Shown here one piece after another: positions 1-10,450 of a stretch of DNA of 64,000 nt. The translations under genes and the position numbers were made by a program. How positions within the stretch are numbered: the stretch's first letter is position 1; every line of letters starts with the position of its first letter. Below the pieces are notes generated by a model, which had not been told where the DNA came from, did not search any database, and saw only the letters and a list, made by a program, of their open reading frames with translations. Origin of the DNA: Lepeophtheirus salmonis (lineage: Eukaryota > Arthropoda > Copepoda > Siphonostomatoida > Caligidae); contig NC_052136.2 in assembly GCF_016086655.4 (NCBI RefSeq), positions 51,018,492-51,082,491 of the forward strand, in the 5' to 3' direction.

Positions 1-1
1 T

Positions 2-603
2 CGGAATTGCATAGTTCTAGGGATTCGATACACCAAGACGCAGAGGATGTTGTTGAGGGAAAGTAAACTAACATTAGCTAGAGCTATTGATATTTGTAAA
101 GCAAACGAATCTGCGGACATTCAAGAAAAACTATTTAAGGATGAAACGTCTGCTGTGAACAAAGTAAGAGCATCTAATAGAAGGCCAAGAAACTCATCGT
201 TCCCAAAGAAAAATAGCAATTATAACTCAGTAAGATCAAATTATGCATTAGTTAAAGACTGCAAGTTCTGTGGCCTTACACACTCAATGCGGAAACTCGA
301 ATGCCCAGCCTGGGAAAAAATTGTAACAAATGTAAAAGACTGAATCATTTTGAAGCTAAATATCCGAAATCAAATGCAATTCACTCTGTTTATGCTTTGG
401 CAAATAGTTCGGATAGCAAGATGGAGGAAACGGCATGGATACACAATCTTAGGTCTAGTATGAAGTCATCAATTGATGTTAAGCGTCGTATGCTCGTTGA
501 CAACCAGAATGTTACTTTCCAGGTTGATACTGAAGACTCTGTCAATATTATTCCACAAAAATTTGCGTCACGATGTCATATCGCCCCGACGAGTATAAAA
601 TGA
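2..603 (+). pseudogene. Ty3/Gypsy retrotransposon gag (zinc knuckles) and protease fragment
   Basis: The reading frame is open from base 2 and looks like the C-terminal half of a Gypsy Gag: a stretch containing GIRYTKTQRMLLRES is followed by a basic linker and a first zinc knuckle (C-K-F-C, H, C) near 262-303. The frame then shifts around 310-330 into a second knuckle, CNKCKRLNHFEAKY, whose last cysteine is tyrosine. An aspartic-protease segment follows at about 490-600 (FQVDTEDSVNIIP), where the expected Asp-Thr-Gly is Asp-Thr-Glu. Gag packages element RNA and the protease processes Gag-Pol. The frameshift, lost cysteine and altered protease triad make this a dead copy. It is cut by the window edge on the left, and no reverse transcriptase follows. 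Confidence 0.8.
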
Positions 604-650
604 AGACTTTGATATGAAGAAAGAAATCCAGTTATATATCATAAAAGTGT

Positions 651-1393
651 TTACATATACTCTTCACATAAGGATATTAATCCGGGTGATATTCGAGATA
701 TTATTAAAGATTTTGGAGAGATAGTTGTACCAGCTGGGGAATGTTGCTTCCAAGACAGAAGACTTAAAGGTGTGAGGAACAGAAAGTTTATGCTAAAGGC
801 TACTTTAAGAGATAAAATACCTGGTTTTATTCTCATTAAGGGTTTCTAAACCAGAATCATATATGCAGGGAAGGTATATTATTATCTATACAAAATGTTA
901 TAAGACAGGACATTATGCAAGGGAATGTAGAAACATATTTTTTAAATGGCATGATCATATGAAGATAATCAAAAGTGTAAGCCCAACGTCAGTAACTGGA
1001 ATTAATTCAGAACCTTCTGAAAAGACTTTTGTGAGCAACGGGGTGGAAGAAATGAAGGCTACCGAGAGCAATTGTGTTTATTTGGTAGAAAAAACTGAGA
1101 ACAATAATAAAGAAGTACAAGACCTTATGAAGAAAAACAAGGGCGTACAAAGTGAAAAAGACATAGCATGCAATAAGCTTGCTAGAATGTTCCCAAAAAT
1201 TATTCGAGCCACCACAATGTCATATATGAATTTAAAAAAGAAGAGGGAGAAGCAGTTTCAAGAAGATATGGAAAAGTTAATAAATGAGGGCAGTTTATTT
1301 GTACAAACTATTAAAATAGATACTTTTTTCAAGTGTCTGAGAACGCCGAAGAGTAAATGTCCAAGGAAGTATACACTGAAGGCAGCCCCATGA
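651..1393 (+). pseudogene. Retroelement ORF1-like zinc-knuckle protein, frameshifted
   Basis: One frame at about 670-850 reads INPGDIRDIIKDFGEIVVP and continues to FILIKGF before a stop. A frame change near 850-870 leads into KCYKTGHYAREC, a CCHC-type knuckle whose first cysteine is replaced by tyrosine. A charged, probably coiled tail runs to 1393. The arrangement (RNA-binding-like fold, then one knuckle) resembles ORF1 proteins of non-LTR retrotransposons, which coat the element RNA. The assignment rests on the knuckle and the preceding segment only. No matching reverse transcriptase is adjacent. It could instead be another piece of a Gag protein. Confidence 0.45.
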
Positions 1394-3006
1394 AAAAATT
1401 CGAAATTGTGCCATCAAAAAGTAATTTTTCTGTAAAAAAAAACGGAAAAAATTATGATCGGAAAAAAAGAACTCACAGATCCAAAATTGATACTTAATAT
1501 TTTTCATGAACACTGACAAAAAATTATTGGAGGACCTAGAAACAACTTTCCTAGGCCAAGAAAAGGAAAAAGATAGTTCTGTGTTTTGCTATAAAAAAAC
1601 ATTTCGGATTATGTTGGGAAATACTATAGGGAGGGTAATGCCTCTTGTCCAGATTGCATCAAAGTTAAAAATTTCACTCTTTGTACCTAAGATGTGATTC
1701 CTTATCTTTTAAATTTTGGAACCTATATGCGGAGGATGGGAAGATTTTTGTAATGTCTTTACTGGCCGGTATTATTCCAAAGATATATGGCAAGTTATTT
1801 ATTGGTATTAGTAGAAGGTATCAATTAGAATGGAAAAGATTTGTCACGAAATCGTCAATCTATGACATTCTTATATTTGCTTCTGTTATCTCCATTGGTT
1901 CCATCAGTACAATATCTAATGACTGGGCTACTGTACAAAGAATTGTTTTTTCTAAGACTCCGAGATTTGACACTAACAGTACTGTTGACATCATCCAACA
2001 GAATTAACATAGAATAAAACCCTTCCGGGTCCTGCGGATTGATTGAAAACACCCTTGCATTTCCCGACCTAAAACTCGGTTCCTATTTTATTGGTGGAAG
2101 ATTCCTTTTTGCTCTTCAGAGAATAGCGAAAATTCACCTAACCCTGGTTCCATGGTATCTGAAATTTCATTTTGGGCTGAGAAGTCTTCCTAACCGGAAA
2201 ATCTGTACAAATGTATATATCGTTGTTAAGCTCGCCGGTACCTTGGGAGAAGAAAATATTTTATTCATTCAAGGGAATTCATGACGGGAGGAAATTTATT
2301 TCAAGGTTACAGATCTCTAATGATATCATTGATTTCTTCCAGCCATGCTAAGACTGTGGAAATATGTTCAATAATACAGTGCTCGTTTTTTATGACTTTT
2401 TCAGAAAATTTTCGGAATTTAATAGGAAAGAAAAACAGTTGAATGTCTTACAAGCTTCTTTGTTATTCGGTATTACCTATACACAGTTAAATAATAGGGA
2501 ACAAGAAAAGTCCGGGAATGTTGGCATCAGTAATATCAAAGCCTAAGGGGTTCTGAGATTGACAGAAGACAAACTAGTTGAACCATTGGATATTCGAGGA
2601 ATATTGATCACTGCAGAAGAAAGATACTCGATGTTTTCCATCAAGGTTTTACAGGGTACATGGAACAAATTGGGACTTTGCTGCCAATTTAGTAACAATT
2701 TATCCTTCGGTCTGAGCAAGGCATTTCAAAACTTAAGGTTTTATAATCAAACAGTTCAAAAAGCATCACCAAAAATGCAGTCAGACTGTGTAGTTGCTGT
2801 TTTAGTATAATTATTTGCTTTTTTTTGTTTTATCATTCTTATATGTAATGACCCCCTTTTTCATGCAATAAACCTCTAATTGTTTTGCTTTAGTGGTTTG
2901 ACTTTATTTATTGTTTTTTTTTAAAAGGTCTTTCGGAAGAAACTAATATTCTACAATAATGTTGAATTCTGTTATTTATTTGAATGCAATTTTCCTTCGA
3001 TGTGTA
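1394..3006. other. Unassigned stretch with short open frames
   Basis: Several frames of 60-110 codons are open here (1506-1697, 1681-2007, 2039-2284, 2559-2810, all plus strand). None shows a motif I recognise, and they do not join through convincing splice sites. Their position between retroelement remnants suggests further decayed element sequence. From about 2810 to 3006 the DNA is AT-rich with no coding signal. Confidence 0.3.
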
Positions 3007-3590
3007 AAGGGTGTCCACGATAAATTGGAACTACTTTAAACTTCATCCAGATCCATAATGTGGATATTCGGGGTTAAATCATAATGATATAAAAGGTTGC
3101 GTGAACAATACACTATAACTTCCACCACAATTGTTTTGACAACAAACAATAGTCATCATGGAACAAGCAAGGAGAGACGCCATCCTCGAATTGGCTCGCG
3201 CGGGACACAAGCCCTCTGCTATCAACAAGCTTCTTAACTACACCAAGACCACGGTGTACCGGGGCTTCAATGCCTGGGAGGTTGAGGGGAAGGTCTGCTG
3301 CAAGGCCCACAACATGAGAAGTGACCGAATCCGCACTCCCCGCTTCCTTGAAGGCCTCCAGAAGTCCATCAAGGCTTCGCCGGGGACTTCCTTGTCCAGG
3401 TTGGCCAAGAACCGTGGAGTGAGCAAGCAGCTGGTCTCCAAGGCTGTGAATGAGAACCTCGGGTACAGGTCATACCGAATGGCCAAACAACACATCCTCA
3501 CGCCATCCATGAAGGCTACCAGGCTCATCAACGGTAAGCGTCTCCTCAATGACGTCTGCCTGTACAAATCGGAGACCTAATTCCTAACTA
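3007..3590 (+). mobile_element. Truncated mariner-like element, N-terminal part only
   Basis: The segment starting near 3007 (GGGTGTCCACGATAAATTGG) has the look of a mariner terminal repeat and precedes a transposase reading frame. Only the N-terminal DNA-binding half survives. The DDE catalytic half is gone, and sequence related to a non-LTR retrotransposon starts almost at once. No right-hand terminal repeat is visible, so the element was truncated, perhaps by the neighbouring LINE. Confidence 0.65.
3158..3580 (+). pseudogene. Mariner-like transposase, HTH domain fragment
   Basis: The 140-codon frame starts MEQARRDAILELARAGHKPS and contains two helix-turn-helix units. The first spans residues 5-45 (INKLLNYTKTTVYRGFNAWE). 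The second is near 85-115 (SRLAKNRGVSKQLVSKAVNE). These bind the transposon terminal repeats. Full-length relatives are about 340-350 residues and carry three catalytic aspartates, all absent here. The last residues (after about 130) no longer look like transposase. GC content is visibly higher than in the flanks, as in the other mariner copies in this window. Confidence 0.8.
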
Positions 3591-3690
3591 CGAAGGGCGT
3601 CGCTATACGAATAAAAGAGCAGTTATTTACGTAAATGATGATGCTTCTGGACAATATGTCCGAAAAAGCATAATTACAAATACACCTCAC

Positions 3691-4349
3691 TTGTGACCTC
3701 ATGGGATGAAGCGGATGGAATGAGGGAACTCACGGGTTTCGTTCGTGGGGTGACTGGTATCATTAGAGACGAGGTTCTTGCTCACATTATAGCACATCAA
3801 TGCAATACTCTTCAGATTAAAGGTAAGCTGGAACTTGCAAAATCTGAAATTACTAACTTTGGTAGGGTACTCTGCATATGTGTAGACCCACTGGTATTTG
3901 AAGGTCTGCAATTGATAGACTTCAGAATAGCCTCAGCAGGAAAGGTACGTTTCCAAGATCCAAGGAAAGCACCCATTATCCAACAAGAGGAAGAAGTAGT
4001 AGAGAAGAACACCACAAAAACAAATCAAAGGGATGATAATAAATCAAAAATTACTTGTGACACTAGCAAAAAGCTGATACTAAAGTTAGTAAACAAACTG
4101 AGATTAATAGTGGTGGCAACAAATCAATGGATGTTGATGGTGCCACTGATACCAATTGTGGAGGTACTGAAGCTCTCAATGAAGATGACGGACCAAGATA
4201 ACAAGCAACAGCTCACCCAAGTACGGCAAAAGTCGATCAGGACCCAAAGAAACCAACAACGGATGTTAAAAACCCAACTAGGAAGAGTCCAAAAAAAGCA
4301 ATCAAAAATAGACAAGTCCTTTGATAGTGCTGCAGGAGAATGGATGTAG
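3691..4349 (+). pseudogene. LINE ORF1-like protein fragment
   Basis: An open frame of about 218 codons. Its first 105 residues are protein-like (LTGFVRGVTGIIRDEVLAHI and later NFGRVLCICVDPLVFEGLQ), then it becomes lysine- and glutamine-rich. I assign it to ORF1 of the LINE because it sits directly upstream of the endonuclease on the same strand and has a globular part with a basic tail. It shows no zinc knuckle and no enzyme motif. A host-gene fragment cannot be excluded, but the position argues against it. Confidence 0.45.
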
Positions 4350-4379
4350 CTCCAAAAACCACCCAAAAAATAGGGAAGA

Positions 4380-4870
4380 TTAGCTGCTGGTATATTAACA
4401 CTCAACACTCGAAAGCAGCAAACTCGGAGCTCAAATTGAGAGCATCACAAAGATCTGTAATAACTGAGACATCTCTCAGTAGTAATGGCACAACGAAAAG
4501 TCTCGCTCTTAGAGGATTTACAATCCACGACTCACCTGGGTCAAATCCAAGGGCTTGTATACTACCTGCTAACCATTTGCAATCTGCAAAATATGTATGA
4601 AAATAGATGGGCTAGTAACGTATCTCTGTTGCTTACCTTGACCAATTATTACCTATTGAAAATGAAGCATTGTTACGTCTCATTAAGTATAGTGAACAAG
4701 AACAAAAGCCACTTCTCTTAGCTATGGACTCAAATGACCACAATCAACTATAGGGTATTTAAGAAACTGACACAAGAGGAGAGTCTCTGGAAAACATCAT
4801 TGATGAAAATAACGATACTGTTATAAACGAGGGAAACGAGCCTACTTTCATCACTTTCATTTTTCAAAAG
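4380..4870 (+). pseudogene. LINE apurinic-type endonuclease fragment
   Basis: The frame at about 4390-4600 contains INTQHSKAANSELKLRASQ, the usual opening of an R1/Jockey endonuclease, and later LRGFTIHDSPGSNPRAC. The frame then changes. Around 4720-4860 it gives AMDSNDHN (the conserved D-x-N metal/substrate loop) followed by TRGESLENIIDENNDTVINE and EPTFIT. This enzyme nicks target DNA to start reverse transcription. At least two frameshifts and stops interrupt it, so it is inactive. Confidence 0.65.
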
Positions 4871-4889
4871 GGACACTTACATTTTACGT

Positions 4890-5400
4890 TGATAGGTTTC
4901 TAAAACGACGTCATATTTGTTATTGCTTCTTTGACAGCTGTGCTCAAAAATAATTGTAGTTTTATCATGGAGCAGTACACACTCAAGCAACGCTTGCAAG
5001 TTATTAAAATTTATTACAAAAGTGGTGAGTATTTGTTCCAAACTTTAAGAGCGTTAACGTCAATTTATGGTCAACGTGATCGACCTGCAAAATCAACAAT
5101 TCAACGTTTGGTGAAAAAATTTGAGTCCACATACACGCTACATAATGTTCCTGTGCCAGTGAGACAAAGAAATGCACGAAGTGTAAAAAATATTGCTGCC
5201 ACAAGCGCATCAATTCAAGATGACCCAAATTTGTCTCTTACGCACCGTTCTAAATCGTTGGGCATCTCTGTGACATCGTTGTGGCGAATTTTGCGAAGAT
5301 ATCTTGGTCTACACCCGTATAAGATCAAGTTGACACAAGAACTGAAAGCTGCTTGACCACTTGAAAGGAAATTTTCTGCCAAAACCAGGTAAATAAATTA
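4890..5400 (+). mobile_element. DDE transposase fragment (IS630-Tc1-mariner type) inside the LINE
   Basis: A 141-codon frame (4931-5356; likely original start 4967, MEQYTLKQRLQVIKIYYKSG) carries two helix-turn-helix regions typical of the DNA-binding half of insect Tc1/mariner-group transposases. These include RPAKSTIQRLVKKFE and LSLTHRSKSLGISVTSLWRI. It ends near KIKLTQEL, where the family normally passes into the catalytic domain, and LINE reverse-transcriptase sequence follows. No terminal repeats or duplicated target could be identified, so boundaries are approximate. Its sequence differs clearly from the mariner copies at 3.1, 23.6, 38, 46 and 48.6 kb. Confidence 0.7.
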
Positions 5401-5433
5401 CAGAATGGTCAAATCCTTCATATTGATAATTCT

Positions 5434-6380
5434 GTGCAACTTTATATGTTTAAAGGGCTTGAGCAATTATGCTACAAAGTTGAAGAAGTAGTTCCAACAA
5501 TTCACTCACAACATCGCTATACAAGGGGATTATCAACTAAGACAACCCTTGCACAAGTGACCGAAACCATAGAAAAATCCATCTATCGACAACAATGCAA
5601 ACTTGTTGTAAGTTTTGATTGCACATTTGCATTTGATTATTTACAATTTCATTCAGCTGATGCAGCAATGGAAAAACTCGATATTCCAGAGTGTATCACA
5701 TCCTGTTATAAACATTTACTAAGTACCCGTACGGTCACAACCAACCTTCAAGGTGAAGAAGTGTGTGTCAATCCAATCTATGGGAGCCCACAAGGGGCGT
5801 TCTATCGCAGGTCGTTTGGAATATGATTATGGATAGCTTAGTTAATAAATTTAAAAAATGAGAAATAAAGATCGTTTGCTATGCAGACGACATCTTCCTT
5901 TTAATTCGTGGAAAACATCCCCACGCCCTTGTCAATGAAATACAAAGGGCAATCAATACTGTTATTGAATTGGGAGAAGAAAATGGTCTTACCTTTAACC
6001 CATCCAAATCAAGCACTACAGTCTTTTCGAAATATTATAAACTTAGATCAAAATACTTTCGACAATTAGAAATAGATGGCAAAGTGATGGAATATTCCAC
6101 ACATATGATGTACCTAGGTGTGACTTTTGATTAAGAACTCACCTGGACAGAGCATTTGAAAAAAAAAGCCTCCCAGTGTTCTCGGATATGGAATATGGCC
6201 AAGGCAGTCATAGGACAAAAATGGGGACTGAAGCTATGATCATACCTGTTATTTCCTATGACTGTCTAGTATGGGGGCATGCAATCACTACAAAGAAAAT
6301 ATTAAACACCATTCAAAGGAAAGCACTCTTGGGAAGGACTCATAAATTTCGATCGACTCCAACCGCAGGAACGTAATCAG
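5434..6380 (+). pseudogene. LINE reverse transcriptase, disrupted
   Basis: The frame from 5434 shows GLSTKTTLAQVTETIEKSI, then a fingers/palm segment VVSFDCTFAFDYLQF with the first catalytic aspartate, then NPIYGSPQG, which breaks by a frameshift near 5800. The next frame gives CYADDIFLLIRG with the catalytic YADD box (about 5878-5915), followed by GLTFNPSKSSTTVFSK and YLGVTFD, then a stop. Further thumb-domain pieces (PVISYDCLVWGHAITT) lie at 6243-6290. The enzyme copies element RNA at the nicked target. Several stops and frameshifts show it is dead. Confidence 0.85.
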
Positions 6381-6599
6381 CCCTGGGTATTGCTACACTG
6401 GGCATATACATTAAGGAACAAGCAACGAAATCAAAATGAAGAAGCATTTCTTATGTGATACCTTGGAGGGAATTGGTAATCTTCCAAAACGTCGTTGGCA
6501 TCGGTTCCAGTGTTATGAAATACTTATACAAGTCGGAATGGATCAACCAAGTGATTACATAAAAAGTAATCGTATTTGAATAAATAATAGTCAGATTAA

Positions 6600-7290
6600 G
6601 AATCCTGACGCAATCATCTACACAGACGGATCTAAGGACGAAGATGGAAACACTGGGCTGGATGGACCAGCGCCGAAGGTGATTCAATAATTTTTCATTC
6701 AATGGCTTCATTGAATAAAGAGGCTTCTGTATTTCAAGCAGAGATTTTCGCCATAGAACATGGTTTAGACACTCTTCTCAAGTACGAAAAACACTAAACA
6801 ATGTAATAATAAGATAAGACTCCTAATTAACCATTCCTGCAATTCTTAATCCACTTACTACTAGTAAAGAACTTTTAAAATGTAAAGAAACCATCATGAA
6901 AGGAAAGAGGAAATATACATCTAGAATGGTGTAAAGGACATTATGATATTACAGGAAATGAATTTTCTGACTATCTTGCGAAGAGGGCTACTGAAAGCCA
7001 AAACCAGTTTACTATTGGGACACCTCCAAGCTACATAAAGAAGGTAATTCATGACTTCTTCTTTTAATACTGGTGTGACCAATATAAAAAGATCAAGGTA
7101 TGAAACATGCACATACTATGCTTAATAAGCCGAGGTCAAAGTGTATAAAGCTCGGAAGAGAAAAATTGAGACTCATTGCACATGTCTACACTGGACATAA
7201 CCCTTTTCTAGTCCACCAAAGCAAGTGGAAGGACTCAAGCTCAACGTGTAATGTATGTATGGAAGTATTGTAAAGTACAGACCATCTCTT
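6600..7290 (+). pseudogene. LINE RNase H and C-terminal region, disrupted
   Basis: At 6613-6780 the translation gives IYTDGSKDEDGN (RNase H motif with the first catalytic Asp), then EASVFQAEIFAIEHGLDTLL with the catalytic Glu. After a damaged stretch, LEWCKGHYDITGNEFSDYLA at 6922-6981 supplies the conserved His and last Asp. Downstream (7120-7290) are LGREKLRLIAHVYTGHNPF and CNVCMEV, the C-terminal cysteine/histidine region usual in this LINE group. This domain removes template RNA. The order and strand match the reverse transcriptase upstream, so it belongs to the same element. Confidence 0.8.
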
Positions 7291-7369
7291 CTTCACCGTC
7301 GTTTCTTCCTTGTGATGCTTGGCAAAGTGTGCGTGTTGACTACTTTCAAATGTCCAAATAAAATATGTT

Positions 7370-7545
7370 GATCTTAATGGATATGGGATCCAAGTGGATC
7401 GAGGCTGCATCAATGCCCAAACGCTTCAGCATCTCCTGCAGTAGTTTTCCAGGTTCGGGTTTCCAGAGAAGCTTCATTCAAACAATGGTCAACAGTTTTC
7501 TAGTCAAAGATGTTTAGAAGAATTCCACCCTAAAAGAAAATACTT
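7370..7545 (+). pseudogene. Gypsy integrase core scrap
   Basis: In one frame the sequence reads DMGSKWIEAASMPK. After a one-base shift it reads FSRFGFPEKLHSNNGQQFSS. These are the two best-conserved stretches of the Ty3/Gypsy integrase catalytic core (the D-x-x-SKW segment and the D-N-G-P-Q-F segment, here S-N-N-G-Q-Q-F). The first catalytic aspartate is present and the second is replaced by asparagine. Nothing else of this element is next to it. It might be the far end of the Gypsy copy seen at 2-603, or a separate insertion. Confidence 0.6.
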
Positions 7546-8040
7546 TGGAAAGTGTGAAGTGAAAGGAAGCACGAAGCCACATCATTCTTTATTGCACTTT
7601 GAAACTGCTAGTGGTGAATTTTCTGAGGAAAGTGACCCTTCGCCTAAAACGACTGTCAACATGCAATACCAAAGGACTTATTCTTCAAGAAGTTTACATA
7701 GTTTTTCTGTACACGCAAGACAAGGCAAAGGAGATTGATAAATGTATCGTTAGAGAAGGAAGTACTGTTGACGAAATAGAAATCGTTACAAACAGAGAAG
7801 ACGTCGGGACCACAGGAGGTACAATTGTGGGGAAGGAGGAAAAAAAAATGTATAAAACAATTGAAGTACTAAATATGTTAACAGTTTAGAGGATACAGAA
7901 GATCAATCTACCTACAAGAACACAACTGAACAATGACAAAGAGAATAAGAATAATGAATGCAAATATTTATGGAATCTCAGAATTATGAAAGGGAAGAAG
8001 ATTTCACAACTAACAAGAACCCTGGATTATGCAAACATTG
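7546..8040. other. Unassigned stretch between retroelement remnants
   Basis: Holds a 96-codon plus-strand frame (7599-7889) with no recognised motif and AG-rich, degraded sequence after it. Probably more retroelement debris, but nothing supports a specific call. Confidence 0.25.
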
Positions 8041-8845
8041 CTTGCTGTGATACTAGAATAATAACAAGGTAAATTACGAAATTTTCAGTAATAATCATCA
8101 TATGGGAGTGGATATTCTTGTTGGGATCGATAGCTACCTTTGTTTTGTAACAGGTAGGCTGGTGAAGCATCGAACAAAAACAAACGTTCCGGGAACCTTG
8201 GACACTGTGTTCGGATTCGTCTTAATGGGATCAAACTCGTACAAAGCTTCATAAGATAGGAAATCTAGGGTATTGGTTTCGAAGAATTCATGTGATCCTG
8301 TCGAAGGAGATACACTTGACAAATTGATGGAGACTTTTTGGACGTAGGAATCGATAATAAGATATTGCTGGAGAAAGACAATCGTATGCTCTATATAAAT
8401 TTAATGAATCTGTTTCATTCTAAAAAAGGAAGATATGTTGTTGGGCTGCCTTTCAAGGAAGACCACCAGTTATGATATTTAATTTTAGTTCGGTAAAACG
8501 TAGTTTTTTTTTAATTTGGAGCATCGTCTTTGGAAGGACCCTTCATTATGGGTAAAATATGGAGAAGCCATACAAGCGTATGAAATATAGGGATTTGCAA
8601 GGAAGGCAACTTCTTCAGAAATTGTGGCTTTTCCTAAAGGGCCTCAATATTTCGTGCCTCACAATCCAGTGATACGAGTAGATAAACCCACTTCTAAGAT
8701 ATACTTAGTCTTTAACGCGAGTTTTCCTAATGATCCAGTTAACATTGTGAATCATTGCCTGTATGCTCAAGAATACATAAATTCTTCCAGATCTTCTACG
8801 AAATCATCGTATACTTCTACATATAAAAACTATGGAGTTCTATAA
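8041..8845 (+). pseudogene. BEL/Pao retrotransposon pol fragment (protease end to RT start)
   Basis: The sequence around 8100-8250 translates to VDILVGIDSYLCFVTGRLVK and then GTLDTVFGFVLMGSNSYK, the end-of-protease segment characteristic of BEL/Pao pol. A broken LMETFW follows, and at 8600-8780 comes VAFPKGPQYFVPHNPVIRVD, then LVFNASFPNDPVNIVN. The latter is the start of the BEL reverse transcriptase, with the conserved H-P-V-I-R and F-N-A-S boxes. The RT ends near 8780, where an unrelated dispersed repeat begins. Stops and frameshifts lie between the pieces, so the copy is dead. Confidence 0.75.
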
Positions 8846-10450
8846 AACGACATAATAATGAACTGAAACATCTAGTGAGGAACAGAGAGAGTTCTATTTT
8901 ACCTTCCATCCACTGCTCCCATCATTAAAGTTCTTGAGTCATTTTCTCTTAAAGTCAACTATGCTTTGTCTCTTACTCTAAGAAAACTATTTCATTGATA
9001 AGTGTCCTTGATGTATATAAGTTATAACGCAGAAACAACTAATGTCAATCACATTGATATTAATTCAATTTATCAGGTGGTATTTGTGATGTATAGTATA
9101 TATGGCTAATCATATAACCTGACACTGATATGTATAAGCCTCACCCCTGATAAGTGATTTCTTTATTACATTTGAGTCTCTTTTCTGAAAGGAAAAAAAG
9201 TGGAGGATGACGTTAAACTCTTTAAGATTATGTGCCTCTCTTCTCTCGATAGTTTTGCCTGAAAAGCATTTTCTATTCTACTATTGCATATAAATAGTTA
9301 TTATATCTTGTATTAAATCATCCTATATTTATATTATTGAACGGAAGAATTACAGAAAGAAAAATATAATGAAAAATGCAGTTAGGAACAAGTTATCATT
9401 CTCCACCCACTGCTCCTTCATTGAAACTCTTGTGTTCAATCCTCCTAAAGTCAACTCCGCTTCAACTTCTACTTTTCCTAGATTAGAGTCATTCAGTATA
9501 CTTAATGCATATTAAGTAAGAATCGCTACTGAATCATCTTTATCACAAATATCAGTTCCATTTATAAGTTTGAATTCGTGCTGTACTGCCAATACGAGGA
9601 GTTATACATTTTGAACACTGCAAGCCTCACTTAAAATTTCTTTAGTACTTGTGAGACGATTTTACGTTTAGAAAATAAGTGGAAAATTATTTTAAACTCT
9701 CAAAGATAATATGCTCCTCTTTTTCTCCATATTTTGGTCCGCAATGCATATTTCTATTAAGCTATTACATATTAATGGTTATTAGGAACTTTTAAGCGTT
9801 TATGTTTTTAAAAAATATAAGTGACTTCTTAACTTCAGTAGATTTATATTGGATTATCTTACTGTCGTTGCAATTCTCAAACGTATGGACTCAGGAATCC
9901 CCTTCTAAACAGCTATATTGTTTCTTAGCATATTAAGATATTCACTTTCAAAGATCTAAGATCTTTAAAAAAATACTAAATGGGTGGGATACGATCTAAT
10001 TATAAATTGTTAAAAACAATTGAAAACAATAGTTAAAATGTATCAAAATAATAATAAGATTGTTCGAGTATTAATTGAAAAAATAGAAATAATTAGAACA
10101 TCTATCATATTCCTCCAAATTAAAATTCCCTATTTACGAATTATCTATTATTTATTTATTTTTCTTATTGATTCATTAGGTTTTATTATGATTATGTAAA
10201 TACTATTTTGTAATTGAGATACTTGTCAGGTGAGTAGAGATTTCAAAATCTTTCCAAATAATAGTTGAAGAACTATTAAAGGTCTGTATTACACACTATT
10301 CCAAGCAATATGTAAGTGGGTATAAAATTTGATATCCTTAGTATTACTTAAATATATACATCTCTATCAAAATCACAAAACAAAAGTGGTTTATTCAAGG
10401 TATGATACTCGGTTGTGTTAGCAAGGTAATTACATTGAACTCGTATATCT
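8780..10450 (+). repeat. Dispersed repeat family A, composite copy (one truncated plus one longer unit)
   Basis: The same sequence blocks occur at 27,545-27,905 (plus) and, inverted, at 31,400-30,340. Shared blocks include CTTCTACGAAATCATCGTAT (8795 and 27,555 with few changes), CAGTGTCCTTGATGTATATA-like at 9000, a CCTCTCTT...GATA block at 9233, 9715, 27,707 and inverted at 31,115, and GGTCTGTATTACA at 10,285 and inverted at 30,550. Within this copy, 8,880-9,300 and 9,390-9,800 resemble each other, so a short unit and a longer one lie in tandem. No protein is encoded. It could be an LTR, a non-autonomous element or part of a larger one. Confidence 0.65.

Larger units (their letters stand above)
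3591..7290 (+). mobile_element. Decayed R1/Jockey-type LINE with a DDE insertion
   Basis: The parts of a non-LTR retrotransposon appear in their normal order on one strand: an ORF1-like segment (3690-4300), an apurinic endonuclease (4380-4870), reverse transcriptase (5434-6380), RNase H (6600-7010) and a C-terminal cysteine region (7120-7290). Stops and frameshifts interrupt every domain, so the copy is long dead. Between endonuclease and reverse transcriptase lies an unrelated transposase fragment (about 4890-5400), most simply a later insertion with deletion. An endonuclease-plus-RNase H arrangement fits the R1/LOA/Jockey group. The exact clade is not settled by eye. Confidence 0.75.
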
